Program-made: the position numbers and the translations under genes | Assembly: GCA_022225965.2 (NCBI GenBank) | Contig: JAKJXP020000012.1 | Location: 1-64,000, forward strand | DNA from: Diatrype stigma | Lineage: Eukaryota; Ascomycota; Sordariomycetes; Xylariales; Diatrypaceae | Direction: 5' to 3' | Length of the DNA: 64,000 nt | Notes under the pieces: model-generated | What the model was told of the DNA's origin: nothing | Database searches by the model: none | What the model saw: only the letters and a program-made list of their open reading frames with translations | Part shown: positions 1 through 11,708 of the stretch, piece after piece | Layout: each line of letters starts with the position of its first letter | How positions within the stretch are numbered: position 1 is the stretch's first letter

Positions 1-234
<234 letters not shown>

Positions 235-357
235 TCATTCTTTTATAACTCTTTTTCTTTACTCCTATACTTTATTAAAACCTTTTTTGTACAGTTCTTT
301 TTTATATCGTAAGCTTTATCCTTACATTTACCTTTAAATTAAGCAAACCCCTCGAAA

Positions 358-2600
358 ATGTCGGATACCGTTTACCTTTAACGGCCCTTAACCCCCTCGT
401 AATAAACCCCCGAAACAGATTTTAAAAAATCGGCGCCCATTATTCTTATAAATCCATTTACGATGGTTAATAATAATAATAACGACAATAATCCAAAGGC
501 CATTTTTTTCGTTTTAAAAAGGCCAAACGACAAAACGACAGCAAAACCCGATATTTCGAAAAGATATAAGTTCTAAGGAAATCTCTTTATTTAACTTTTC
601 CTAAGAAACCTTTTAACAAACTTTATTTTAGCCGCAGTTAAACTGATACGTAAAAAAAAAAAAAAAATAAAGCATTCGAATTAAGTTCGAAATGCTTATA
701 ACTTATTCTTTATTCTTCGATATCGCCCGAAATGCATTTTAATAATTTATGTAGTTTATAATTAGCCTTATAAATACGGAAAGCCCGAAAGGTTTTGGCA
801 TTTTCCTTTTTTCTTATAATATGCGCAAAATAAATGGCCTAATAGCTTTCCGTTACGTTTTTTCTTTCCGTTAACATTACCAAAAGACCCTATCGACCTC
901 GTTTTTGACGAATTCCCTAGAAATACGCTCATACCTTTTCGTAAGCGACGTATATCCTTCGCGTTATATCTTTCGGAATTCATGGTTACATTATCGTTGC
1001 CGTTTCTATTATTTTAATTGCAATCCTAATTTTATATAGCGGCAGCCCGCTTTAAAAATAAGAAAGCCCAAAATTGAACCAACGTAACGAGGAAATTTAA
1101 GAAGTTTAAAGGAATGCATTCTTTAGGCCCTGGTCTTAATCGATTAATATTCCAACCCGCGAAAAAAGCCGATAACCGTTTTTTTCTCCGATTTATTCCC
1201 GATTATCCCTAATATGCTTTGCGACTTGCAAATATACGGGCCATAATAATGGATATTTTAAAGCTTAATTTATGCGAAATTATTAACGCCTAAAAGGTTA
1301 AAATTAAATAAACGTTATGCCTTTATAATAATATTATTAAATAATATATTTTCGACGAAACTTTTAAAATAAAGGGCCTAATTATCGAAAAAGCTAAGAA
1401 TTGGTATATATATATTTTAATTAGGGTCCTAAAGAAATTCCGTATCCATGTAAACCCTTAGCTTATAAATACGATTATTAAGGCTAAAGTCGTAATTTAA
1501 ATGAATATTAATCTCATTTTCCTATATCGCTTTAAGCGATATATGCCGGACGTCCCGATTTAAAAATAAATCGTAGCATTTCCCTAAATCGTTAAACGCT
1601 TTAAGGTATTTGGTTTCCGTTTGGAAAAACTTATTATAAAGGTTTTTAAAATTATTTAGTGCTAGATTTGCTTAGGCTTTTATAATAAGCGATATTGCGA
1701 TAACGATTTACGTTATTAATAACATAACAAAAATTATAAGGTATATAAAGCTATTCGTTAAAAAGGCGTTTATAAGAATAAAGTTAAGTGCTTTAATTGC
1801 TGCGGCCCTTATAAATTCGATTCGTTAATATATTTAATTCGATTAATAAGGAAAAATAGCAAAATCGTTCGGTTAATTAAATAATAACTTACTAAAATTA
1901 AATAATTAAAGGAATAATAATATAACAAAGTACTGCGGAAAAAGAAAAAAACCTAATAACCGGCATAACAGGCCCAGATCCAAGTATTAGCTTAAGTTTA
2001 GGCTTAGGCCTAGGCATTCGCAAATAAAAAAGAAAAAAAGAATAGCCTTATGGGATTTCTTATTCCGATAGGCCCTAGGATTCCTAGGAAACCTCGATTG
2101 TTTTTTTTTTCCGCCGTTATAAATAACACGACGAATATCCTGTTTATTTCCATAATCGTAATCTTTTGCTGCTGCTTTCGCTTTTATCGTTACGGCATTA
2201 AAAATAATTAAAATAACCGATACAATTAAGATAGCCGTAATAACTAAAAAACATAAAGAAAACGGCAAAAACGCTTATATCGACGACGCTAATGAAAAAA
2301 AGAATAATCCTTTATAAAACAATAAAGGATATTCCATATTAATGGGCCCTTTTATTTTGGACGTTATTTAAGCGGCAAACGAACGCCAGGTTCGATTTTG
2401 CGAAGCCATTATTAAAAGCGCCTTAATAATAGGCATTAACGATAATATCGACGAGTTAGCAAATATTCCCCGCTTACGTAAAATGAATCCCCCCGAAAAA
2501 TCCGATCCTTATAATTGGGAAACCGACGAGGAAAAAAAGCACGATACGTTTAAAAAAAAGCACGATACGTTTAAAAAAAAGCAGATTTTTACGACCGCTA
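358..2600 (+). pseudogene. LINE-A ORF1 (gag-like) relic, copy A1
   Basis: The start ATG survives at 358 and reads MSDTVY, then a TAA where other copies suggest glutamine. Downstream it aligns with ORF1 of A3: an asparagine run, a basic stretch (KRYK), a cysteine zinc-knuckle zone near 1700-1820, then a proline-rich and acidic tail reaching the NWETDEE stretch near 2515. ORF1 of such LINEs is a nucleic-acid-binding chaperone of the retrotransposition particle. Stops occur every few dozen codons, so no product is expected. Confidence 0.75.
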
Positions 2601-2656
2601 AAAATAACGGAATAATTCTGATTTTTCCATAATAGCATCGCCCGATTTTCCGAACA

Positions 2657-3814
2657 GCTGCTTATAATATAAGTTAATACCCGTAAAGATAAAAAAAAAG
2701 GCACCATATACGATATAGCATTTGAAACGGCAAACGACGTAAAGACGGATATCGTATTAATATAAAAGCCATAAATAATAACGTTCCATAGCAAAAAATA
2801 AACCAAAACCCATTTTCGATATAATACTTTCTTGCCGGTAAAAAACTGGACGGAATATTTTAAAATCCTTACATACGTTTAAAAAAATTTAACCTTTAAT
2901 ACTGCATAATTTCGCCTTTTTATTATTAAAAACGCGGTTATCGTATAAATTAACGATGTTATTATTAAAAACGTTTATTTAAACGGCGGAACGTTTTCCG
3001 TTTTATTTATTAAGTTGGAATAATAAGAATCCGGCTTTCGAAAAATAATAATAAGGGATTTTAATGCCGTTTATTGGACGTAATAATTACGATAACGACG
3101 ACGGCATAATAAATTAAGGCAAAAAGTAATAAATTGATTTAAAAATTAAGACCTATAGGTTTTTAATAAAAACGAATTTACGCATTATTTAGGTAATATA
3201 ATCGATTTTATGGCTTTTAATATACCGGGAAATATAATAGGAATTAATAGCGATATATATATGAATTCCGATTATTATACGCTAATCGATAAAGTATCGA
3301 TTAATAAGCCCGTTAAGATTTTTAAGCTTAAACTTATTTTCCCGTTAAACGCGGCCTTAAAGTTTTTTCAATTCATTTATACGTATTAAATTAAAAAATC
3401 GGCGATATTTGCGTTAATTTAAAAATGCGAAAATTTAATCCTTAGGTTACTGGAAACGCTTAATTGCGTAATAAAAGCGTTAAAAAAGCCTAAACATAAT
3501 TACGAACGAAACGCATCGTAATGGACGAAAAAATGTAACGAGGTTATTAAACGGATGCAACAATCGGCAGCGGAAAATGGAATCCCGGATTTAAATACGG
3601 CGAAGAAATACAAATCTATTATCCAACGAATAAAAAAGTAATATTAAAATCGGCGAATAGCCAGTATTATTTTAAATAAGTTAATTTATAACATAATAAG
3701 TTAGTATAAATTTAAAAATAACTTTGGAATTTTTTTAATAATAAACGACAACCGGATAATAACGGATACGAAAAGCAAAATCGATTATTTCCGGTATAAA
3801 GTTTTCGTTTCATA
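2657..3814 (+). pseudogene. LINE-A ORF2 relic, endonuclease part, copy A1
   Basis: ORF2 begins around 2657 with a VNTRK stretch shared by A3 and A4. The metal-binding GDFNA motif of AP-type endonucleases is present as RDFNA (3054-3068), a G-to-R change expected from RIP. The later SDH motif reads SDYYT near 3268, so the catalytic histidine is lost. The endonuclease would nick target DNA for target-primed reverse transcription. ORF2 is broken by LINE-B at 3814 and resumes at 11709. Confidence 0.8.
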
Positions 3815-3953
3815 TAATAATAATGATAATAATAATGGATTTTTACGTCCGGGTGGATCTATTTATTTATTTAGTTTCTACCTTCGTAAGGAATGCTGGA
3901 TATGGCTACGGAAAATTAGGCTAATTATAAGGTCCGATATTATATAATATATG

Positions 3954-4607
3954 ATAATAATGATGATATATTTTTACGTCCGGATGGACCTATTTACTTA
4001 AGCTAGCTAATTACATAGGTCCAATACTGTATAGTATATGGAACGGCTGGAATATCTAGGGGCAAGCCCCAGGACAAAGCGCGAGCAAATTGGGGCTAAT
4101 AAAAAGAGAAAGGGAGAAGGTTGGGGCTGGGGCGTCGGGGGCGGAATCGACGCATTATTGTTGCCACATGGATAACTGGTAGCGGGTGGGGTTTTGGGTA
4201 CCGTTGGCTGGGAGGGGCTGCCAGTCGACGGCGGGGTCGTCGAATAATGGGCGGCTCGGCGGATGATTGCGTAACAGGAAGGGCTGCCAAAGGGACGTCG
4301 AATGGAAAGAAGGGAACGTTAGGTTTACGGAAGGAGCAGGGGACGTCGGTAATCGGTGCCAGCGGCTTGGCGGCGTACGGCTATTGGTTGGCGCAAGTCG
4401 GAGGTCGGCAAGTCGGTGGCAAAGGTCGGGGTCGATTTGGTGCCATTGCTGGCGGCGTCGGGCTAAGGGGCCCGCTCGGTTTGCGTCGCATATACGCGGC
4501 TTAGCAGCTGCGTATTTCGATAAGTCAGGTCGTTACTTACCGCAGCAATTGCTGAACTGGACAGATTTAGCTAAAGTACGGACAGTTTAACTACTTATCC
4601 AGGTGGA
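3954..4607 (-). mobile_element. SINE-1 copy a (GC-rich retroposon sharing the LINE-A/B 3' end)
   Basis: A GC-rich block of about 654 bp in an AT-rich setting, inserted in the 3' UTR of B1. The TSD ATTATATAATATATG is at 3939-3953 and 4608-4622. The sense strand is minus: the 5' end is at 4607 (ccacctggataagt) and the 3' tail is a gat/gataat repeat at 3954-3965. The last 130-150 sense bases (from about 4065 down to 3954) match the 3' end of LINE-A/B in the same orientation relative to the tail. It is slightly more RIP-mutated than copies b and e. Open frames across the body are by-products of high GC. Confidence 0.9.
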
Positions 4608-4749
4608 ATTATATAATATATGGAACGGCTAAAGTATTAAGGGATATTTTCCAAAATAAAGCGCAAGCGTATTAATATAACTTTAAAAAAACATAATTAA
4701 GAAAAGGGGTTTTTATTTTTTATTAACCGGTTATATTCCTTTTTAAGGC

Positions 4750-7700
4750 TTTACCGTCCTGCCTTAATTTGAATCGAATTTAACGTATCGTTTTTCGTAT
4801 TATCCATATGGGTATGCCTTTTTAAGGAAAGCGACGAAGTTTTTATGGCCATTATGGCCAAAGAATTTTTCCGTTTCGCGTTCTCGACGGATGCCTAGTA
4901 TTTTAAAGGCGCCTTAAAATAAGTCGCATTGGACAATATGGCCGGGGGTTCTTTTTTTTCCGTATCGACAAAAACATTTCACTTTAAGATAATTAAAACG
5001 TCGATAATACGGAACGAAATTTTTATAGCCGAAACGTTTAGCGAAAAAGCGATAAAGTATCGGTTAAATAAAAGTAGGCTTTTTAGGAAACTTATTTATT
5101 TCGAATTTCTACCGTATGTACGAAAAAAAAGGTATTACGTAATTATTAAGTCGAAAAAACGAATAAACGCTTTTTTTTTATTAATGCGTCGGAAATATAT
5201 AAGGGTTATGGTTCGGAAAGGGTCGTCGTTGGATGCGTAATTAACGAAAAGGTTAACTTTAAGTTTAATTTAAACGTTTGCTATTTCGTTTCTTTCGATA
5301 TCGACGTATTTAAGGGCCCATTAAATAAAAAAGGCTTTAAAACGGATACATATAATGGCTTCGTAAAATTAAAGAAAATCGCTTTAAAAGTTATCTGATA
5401 GGTTATTTATAAAATACCGGATAATTGCAATATTATCGATATAAAGATATATGCCTAAAAAGGAAATGTCTAGGTTATATTAATTGTTTTTTATTTATTA
5501 GGCTACTTATTAAGCGGCAACGACTTTTTCGTCGAAAACTTTTGCATTAAATAATAGCCCATAAAAAACGTAAACGCGTTAGCCGCCTTAATAAATAACA
5601 AAGCCCCAACTTATGCGGTCGATTTTAAAGCCGTTAAAATAAATAACAAGGTCGAAAACAAAAATCATTTTATATGCTTTTTTTGCCTTTTTTTTTATCG
5701 GTTAAAAGCAAAAACAAACGGATTGGCTATTTCTTTTTTAAGAATAAAGGACGTAAGCATTTTCCGATTAGGTTTGCAATTAATTGCAATCGGATAAGCT
5801 ATTTGCCTTTGGATTATTAGGACCGTACAATTATCGAATATACGGAATCGAATATGCATAAACATACGGCGTATTGCAGTCATATTTATTCGTATATTAC
5901 TTTAACGAAAAACAAGTTAGCCTTTTTATGTAATATAGAAATGTAAATAATTTTCCAAACCGGCAAAGTCGCGCGTATTATTACCTTAAATGGTTTATTA
6001 ATAATATTAAAATATTTAAATACTTAAATTTATATTAATTTCTTTTTTTAATAACGGAACGCTTTAGTTTTAAATATGAAGCCTCGGTTTTATACGTCGT
6101 TACCGGTAATATATATGCCTTAATTATTATTGCTATTTTATTTAATAATGTATTATAAATAACCTTATTTAAATACCGGATATAATTAGCCGTACATAAA
6201 GCTTTAGCAGCCTATTTGCGTATATATTTCTTAAAATCGAACTTGGCGTCGAAAAAAATCCCTAGCCATCGGATAAATTCGCTTTCGATTTTAACCGTAA
6301 AATCCTTAATGGCGCATATTAGGATTTCATACGATACGCGACTTTTATAAAAGTGCTATAAGTCGTTTTTGGCTGGGTCGAAAATAAATGCGTTATTTCT
6401 GTTCCATATTAGGATATTTCGTACATTTTCCTCCAAAAAGGCCGATATTTCCTTTATAATACGTTTTATTCGGATAATCGCAATATCGTTTAGGTATTTA
6501 AATTTAAACAACGAAAAGCTTTTCCGAAACAAAAGTTCCGTATATAACATAAATAGGATAAAAAAATAAGCAAGCCTTATAATACGCTATACGTAAAAGG
6601 TTTAATATCGGTAATAACGTTTTCCATTCTTATGGAAATTAATCGATTAATTATAAAAGAATTTACCTAATATACGAATCGTTTGTTTTAGCCTTATTGC
6701 TTTAACCTCAAAATTAATTGCCCTCGAAATATCGCGTTAAAAGTTTCGAAAACGTTTATCGTAAATAAAGACGCCATTTTATTTTAGGCGAATGCCAATT
6801 TTATGTTATATATAACGTAAGCGATTAAATACAATACTAAACGTTTAAATAACGTACCGAATTGCTAAATGCTAATTATTTTAATTTTAATAACGGCTAT
6901 TAATATACGCCGGATTATAAGTTTTTTCAATCCTTTGCCGAAACAAAACAAAAAAGAAATAAACCTTTAGGACTTAATTTTAATACAGTCGTTCTTACCG
7001 ACTTTAAAAAGCATTATTACTTTCGCCGTTCGAAATGGAATGGAATAATAATTATGTTTAAGGCAGCTTTCGTATAATGTCCGGATAAATCCGTTAAGAA
7101 TTAGCCATGCGATTTAAAATAAAATGGCACTTAAGCCGTTTTTATTCGGAATCGTATTTGCCGTTTTAATACATGCGTATTCCGTTTTCGCCAATATTAC
7201 CTTCTAATCCTAAGAAATAAAATCGTGGGTATATGTTATTACATTGGAATCGGCCGAAAATAAATCGAAATCGACCGGTTTTAACGGCTTTTAAGGATTC
7301 TTTATGTTATTTCCGTTTATTTACGAAATCAGCACTTTGTGCCGAAAAAAATCGATTTTTCCTAATATGTCCGTAATTATTTTGCCGTTATCCGTTATTA
7401 AGAAAACGCGAAAGTTATTTTTAAATTTATGCCAATTCATAATGTTATAAATGGACTTATTCTTTAATACGCTATTAATCCGTCGTTTTTAATATTACTT
7501 TTTCGCTTTCTTAATTGTATTGCGGTATTGTTTTGCCATTTCCGGTTCGGATATACCGCCGTTTACGTATACCGAAGCCCGCAATAAGGCCGTTATAAGC
7601 TCGCATTCGTCGTTTTACCACGAGGCGTTTCTTTTTTTATTATAACGTATTTTTCCCGTAGCTTTTATGGCTATAATAAAAACCTATAGGAATTTATTTA

Positions 7701-8490
7701 TTAAGGCCTTTATTTCTTTTGTTAAATCCGAAATAAAAGGTATTTCGATTTAATAGGTACGTATTAGCTAAACGAAACGCAATATTCTTTTTAACGGAAT
7801 GCTAAATTTATTTTTAAATAATTGCGATGCTTTATTTATCGGAATCCGATCCAATATAATATAATGGTTCGAATTAACGTATAACGTATTTTTTATTTAA
7901 GCCGTAATGCCCAAAATGTTAAATGTAAAGAAATTAATAATGTTGCCATATTAATTCGTAAATTAGCCATTATTATATATTTAAAATTCCTAAACCTCGA
8001 ACCAATCGATTATTTTTTACTTTAAACTACCGTATCTCCTTTTACGAAAAAGCTATTACGACCAATAAATGGCATTAAAGTCTTCCGCTATTACGCGGTT
8101 TGGTTTTAGTTTTTATTGGTTCAGGTATTTAAGTAATTCGTATAATGCGTTATTATTTAAATAAATATTGCTAATAATAATATCGTTAATTTATATAATA
8201 CATACGTTCCGAAAAACGAATGGTCGGAACTGTATTACGTTTAAAATAAGATTTTTACGGATATATATAAGGATTCGAAGAAAAATGGCCACCTAATTTT
8301 TCGTTAAGAAAAATGTGTCGTACTTAAAATATGTCTTGGTTTGCCGTTTAACGGACGTAACGATCCAAGGTTTCTGAATAAATATTACGTCGGCCTGAAT
8401 AAACCAGGCCGTATAAAGAACTATATCGTAAATAAAACCCCTTTTTCGGATATTTACTTGCATTATTTTAAATAACTTAAGAATCCTATT
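4750..8490 (-). pseudogene. LINE-B ORF2 relic (endonuclease, RT, RNase H), copy B1
   Basis: Read on the minus strand from about 8490. An endonuclease start (QVNIRKRGFIYDIV) is followed by a well-kept stretch ADVIFIQKPW near 8380. The GDFNA motif appears as EDFNA near 8080. The reverse transcriptase box Y-A-D-D reads YLND at 6485-6496, in the surviving frame at 6356-6550. An RNase H start (IDRI) lies near 5610-5640. The reaction would be target-primed cDNA synthesis. Stops and D-to-N changes show it is dead. The conserved C-terminal block lies at about 4800-4950. Confidence 0.78.
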
Positions 8491-8549
8491 GCTATTTTAA
8501 TTATAACGCTTTTGTTCCGTTATTATTAAAGCGTATCGTTAATACGTTT

Positions 8550-11500
8550 ATTAAGAGCCAGGATTTTTTTTTTCTTTTTAGTTACGTATTATGCGTCGTT
8601 AATATTATGATAACGGTTAGGTTTAGAAATATTAGCGAGTTCGTTATGGTCGTCGGCTTATCGAAAAAAGGCATTAACGATCCGGTTTATTAGTTTTCGG
8701 GGGTTTTTTTTTTCGCCGTTTTATATACCTTAAAATCCAAAAGGCCCATTATTAAATGATGATGATGATGTATTTTTACGTCCGGATGGACCTATTTACC
8801 TAATTACCTACCCCTAAAGGGGGTATATATAACTACGTACATAAGCCCGATACTGTATAGTATATGGGACGGCTGGAGTATCTAGGGCCTTAAGGGTCCA
8901 GGATAGAGCGCGAGCAAGTTGGGGCTGACAGAAAGAGAAGGGGGGGGCTGGGGCTGGGGCGTCGGGGGCGGAATCGACGCATTGTTGTTGCCACATGGAT
9001 GACTGGTGGCGGAAGGGGTTTTTGGGTGCCGCTGGCTGGGGGGGCTGCCAGTCGGCGGCGGGTCGTCGAACAGTGGGCGGTCCGGCTAGTGGTTGCGTAG
9101 CAGGCTGCCAAGGGGACGTCGAATGGAAGAAGGGGACGTTAGGTCTGCGGAGGGGCAGGGGACGTCGGTAATCGGTGCCAGCGGCTTGGCGAAAGTCGGA
9201 AGTCGGTGGCGGATGGCAGAAATTGCCGGATTTGTTGCCATTAGCTGGCGGCGTCGGGCAAGGCCCGCTCGGTTTGCGTCGCATGTACGCGGCTTAATAG
9301 CTGCGTACTTCGATAAGCCAGGTCGTCACTTACCGCAGTAATTACTGGGCTGGACAGACTTAGCTAAGGTGCGGACAGTTTAACCACTTATTCAGGTGGT
9401 AGGCCCATTATTGGAGCTAATATCACGGACGGTATAAGGAAGGGTAGTACTTGGGCGAATTCGTTTTCGTTTTCGTCCGAATTCGGGGCGTTATTTCCTT
9501 TTTCTTCCGCATTTATAGCCACGGATCGGAAAAAGGGAAAGTATAAGCGGTACCGTCGTTCCTAAGGAGCCGGTCGGGATATCTTTTGTTTTCCGGATGC
9601 TTTTATGGCTATAACCGGAATAGCCGTTAATATTATTGCCGGCATACCAGCTTATTCGATTTTTTGTATCCGCCATTTTTATGTTTAAATAAGGGCCAGT
9701 TATTATTTGTATATTGTTAATATGCCTTTAATGCGTTCCTATTGTTTTATAATAAAACGTTGCTTTTAAAAGCAACGGGTTACTTTTTCGTTTCGACGGG
9801 CTGTTGGCATAAAAGAATCAAAGAAATTTATTTCGGTATTTTCCGAATACTGTAAGTTCTTTAAATGGGAATGCGTAAAATATACGGCTTAGGCGGATTA
9901 AGTAAGTTATATGGCTTAGGCCTGGGCTTACGCTTATGTTTGCGTTTCCTTTAGCGCCTTTTTCTTTTTCCTAAGGGCGGCATTATAGGCCTGTTTATTT
10001 AATTGTCGGATATTTGCGAATTGCTTTTTAATAAATCAGATTATTTTGCCTTTTCGTTTAATTAATTGGATAAAACATGCTATAAAATTAAAAAAAATAA
10101 AGGCCTTTATAATTGGAGCATTTTACGTTGCTTTCGTAAACGTTTTTATTTTTTATGGGTAAATATAATTTTCTGGTTTTGCTATATTTTCTGTACCTTA
10201 ATTCGTTTATATAATTCCTGCCGTCGTAAAATCCGAGATATATATCGCATTAAGTAATTTTTAAGGTTCTTATAAAAAATTTGAATAACCTTAATCCAAA
10301 AATCCGGAACTTTTTAACCGGCTATATAAATATAACGATTTATTCCTAAACGAAAACGCTAAGAATATATTTTTTCGATCGATAAAGTATTATTGGTTTG
10401 GCGTTAATTTGCGCCGTAATTTCCGCGCCAATAACCTTATTAATAAATTAATGGCCTATTAATATTATAAAGATCTTAAGAATCCTTATTAATATATATA
10501 TAAACCACTGTTATTTTTTTTTAACTTTAAGTTATTAACTTTTATTGCTGCTTTTAATATGTATTAACGGACTATATTATTACGAAAACGTATTGCCCAG
10601 CCTGTTTTTACCTTTTGGATATCGGTAATATCCTTAAAATCCAACTTAAATATATCCATTAAATTGGTTCGGACGTTTTATAGCCGGAAATTATGCCATA
10701 CGTAATCGAAACCGATACGTACGAAAAGGCGATTATTTGGCTTATTCCCGTTAAAAATGGAAATAAATACGGATTTGCTTTTACCCTTAATCTTTTTGGC
10801 TTTGGGATTAACGACGTTTCATTTTTTATATTGTCCTATTAAGAATGCCGCTACTGCCGTATATATAAAGGCAAAAAATGCTGCTGCAACAAATACCGTG
10901 GCCTAAGAAAAAAACGAAACACGTTTCTCTTTAGCCGAAAGAAATACGGATATGGACGACCTTATAATAAATGGGATATCCGGGAAATATTCATATTTTG
11001 GTTCGTTTGCTATTTCCAAGGCCTCCATAAAATGAATTAAAAAAACATGCCTGGATTATACCAGTCCTATTGCCTTTATCGGGCGTTATAGGAATATAGC
11101 CGCGTCATCCGGATAATTTAGGTTCGTCAATTTAATAATAAATATTTTAATATATTAATAAGCCAACTTAATTCATTAAATATGTACTAAACGTTAAAAG
11201 CCCTTTAATGCCGTATTTAAATGCAATAATAAAATAATAAGTACTTCGAATTTAGTACGTATATTAGCTTTTTCTTTTTACGTAAATCCTTAACGGTAGC
11301 TAGGAGCGAATTTAAAGGGGGATTCTTTAAGGCCCCAAGCAAAAGGAACTCCAAGTTTTCGCCGAACTTATATCTTTTAAACGCAATAGGTTTATAAGTC
11401 CTTAAATTACTATCTCGACGTAAATTTATGGAAATAACTTCTTAGGCAATATAACCCTTCGCAGGCGCGGAAAGATTCTTGAATATCGTAAGAGCTGATT

Positions 11501-11575
11501 TCTTGAATCCGGCTTCTAAGGGTTATAAAAGTTATAACGGCGTTATAAGCCGCTAAAAAAACGAAAATCCGCCAT
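8550..11575 (-). pseudogene. LINE-B ORF1 (gag-like) relic, copy B1, split by SINE-1
   Basis: The start ATG is at 11575 (minus), reading MADFR, in line with MADPRP of copy B2 at 14288. The frame aligns with B2 through a basic KRYK zone. The 3' part is interrupted by SINE-1 copy b (8754-9400) with its TSD 8742-8753 / 9401-9412, and resumes at both sides in the same reading context as 16450-16540 of B2. The end is near 8550. Many stops come from RIP. I infer an RNA-binding particle protein by position and by similarity to LINE-A ORF1. Confidence 0.68.
8754..9400 (-). mobile_element. SINE-1 copy b
   Basis: About 647 bp, GC-rich. The perfect 12-bp TSD AGGCCCATTATT is at 8742-8753 and 9401-9412. 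The matching empty site is visible in the sister LINE-B copy B2, where the sequence runs uninterrupted around 16470-16490 (opposite strand). Sense is minus, with a (gat)n tail at 8755-8770. One of the two least mutated copies, with few C-to-T changes, so it arrived after most of the decay of its host LINE. Confidence 0.95.
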
Positions 11576-11708
11576 CCCCGGGGATGTGCCTAATCCAAGG
11601 GCACGAACAATAAAGCTCACGATATATATAAGAACTAAACAAAAATAAGTCTTAGCAAAGTATAGGGATAGGAAAAAAGAATTAAAGATGGATGGTTTTC
11701 GTTTCATA

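Larger units (their letters stand above)
235..3814 (+). mobile_element. LINE-A copy A1, first segment (5' UTR, ORF1, endonuclease)
   Basis: Full-length 5' end: the start (tcattcttttataactc) matches the starts of A2 at 14087, A4 at 48881 and A3 (minus, 39668). The segment holds the 5' UTR, ORF1 and the endonuclease part of ORF2, and stops where LINE-B copy B1 is inserted. The 14-bp duplication GTTTTCGTTTCATA is at 3801-3814 and 11695-11708, and A1 sequence resumes after it. The three A1 segments without inserts add up to about 6.45 kb, equal to the intact copy A3. Heavily RIP-mutated: many in-frame TAA/TAG replace CAA/CAG. Confidence 0.92.
3815..11694 (-). mobile_element. LINE-B copy B1, full length, carrying two SINE-1 inserts
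   Basis: The minus-strand element has its 5' end at 11694 and its 3' simple-repeat tail at 3815-3838. It sits in LINE-A copy A1 with TSD GTTTTCGTTTCATA (3801-3814 / 11695-11708). Subtracting SINE-1 copies and their TSDs leaves about 6.55 kb, matching B2 (6.59 kb). Order in the sense direction: 5' UTR, ORF1 from 11575, ORF2 from about 8490, 3' UTR. Its ORF1 differs from LINE-A, but the ORF2 end and 3' UTR are close relatives. RIP-decayed throughout. Confidence 0.9.

Noticed and set aside
3815..3965. CRISPR-like or tandem array from the repeated gat/aat tracts and shared blocks at many sites
   Set aside because: The repeats are LINE/SINE 3' tails dispersed over the window, not a regular array with spacers; the organism is eukaryotic.
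4121..4590. Long open frames in SINE-1 copies (4121-4504, 4267-4590, 8814-9284, 47579-47935, 55445-55734), some with similar peptides in several copies
   Set aside because: They occur on both strands and in several frames of a GC-rich sequence, start at different places in each copy, and are low-complexity Arg/Pro/Gly-rich. Similarity reflects the shared DNA, not a conserved protein.
4929..5240. Open frame of 103 codons on the plus strand, similar to 20062-20289 on the minus strand
   Set aside because: It is antisense to the LINE-B RNase H/C-terminal region in both B1 and B2; it is open because RIP removes stop-forming context asymmetrically.
8754..9400. MITE or DNA transposon reading of the GC-rich blocks
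   Set aside because: No terminal inverted repeats; variable 12-15 bp TSDs and a simple-repeat tail on one side indicate target-primed retroposition.
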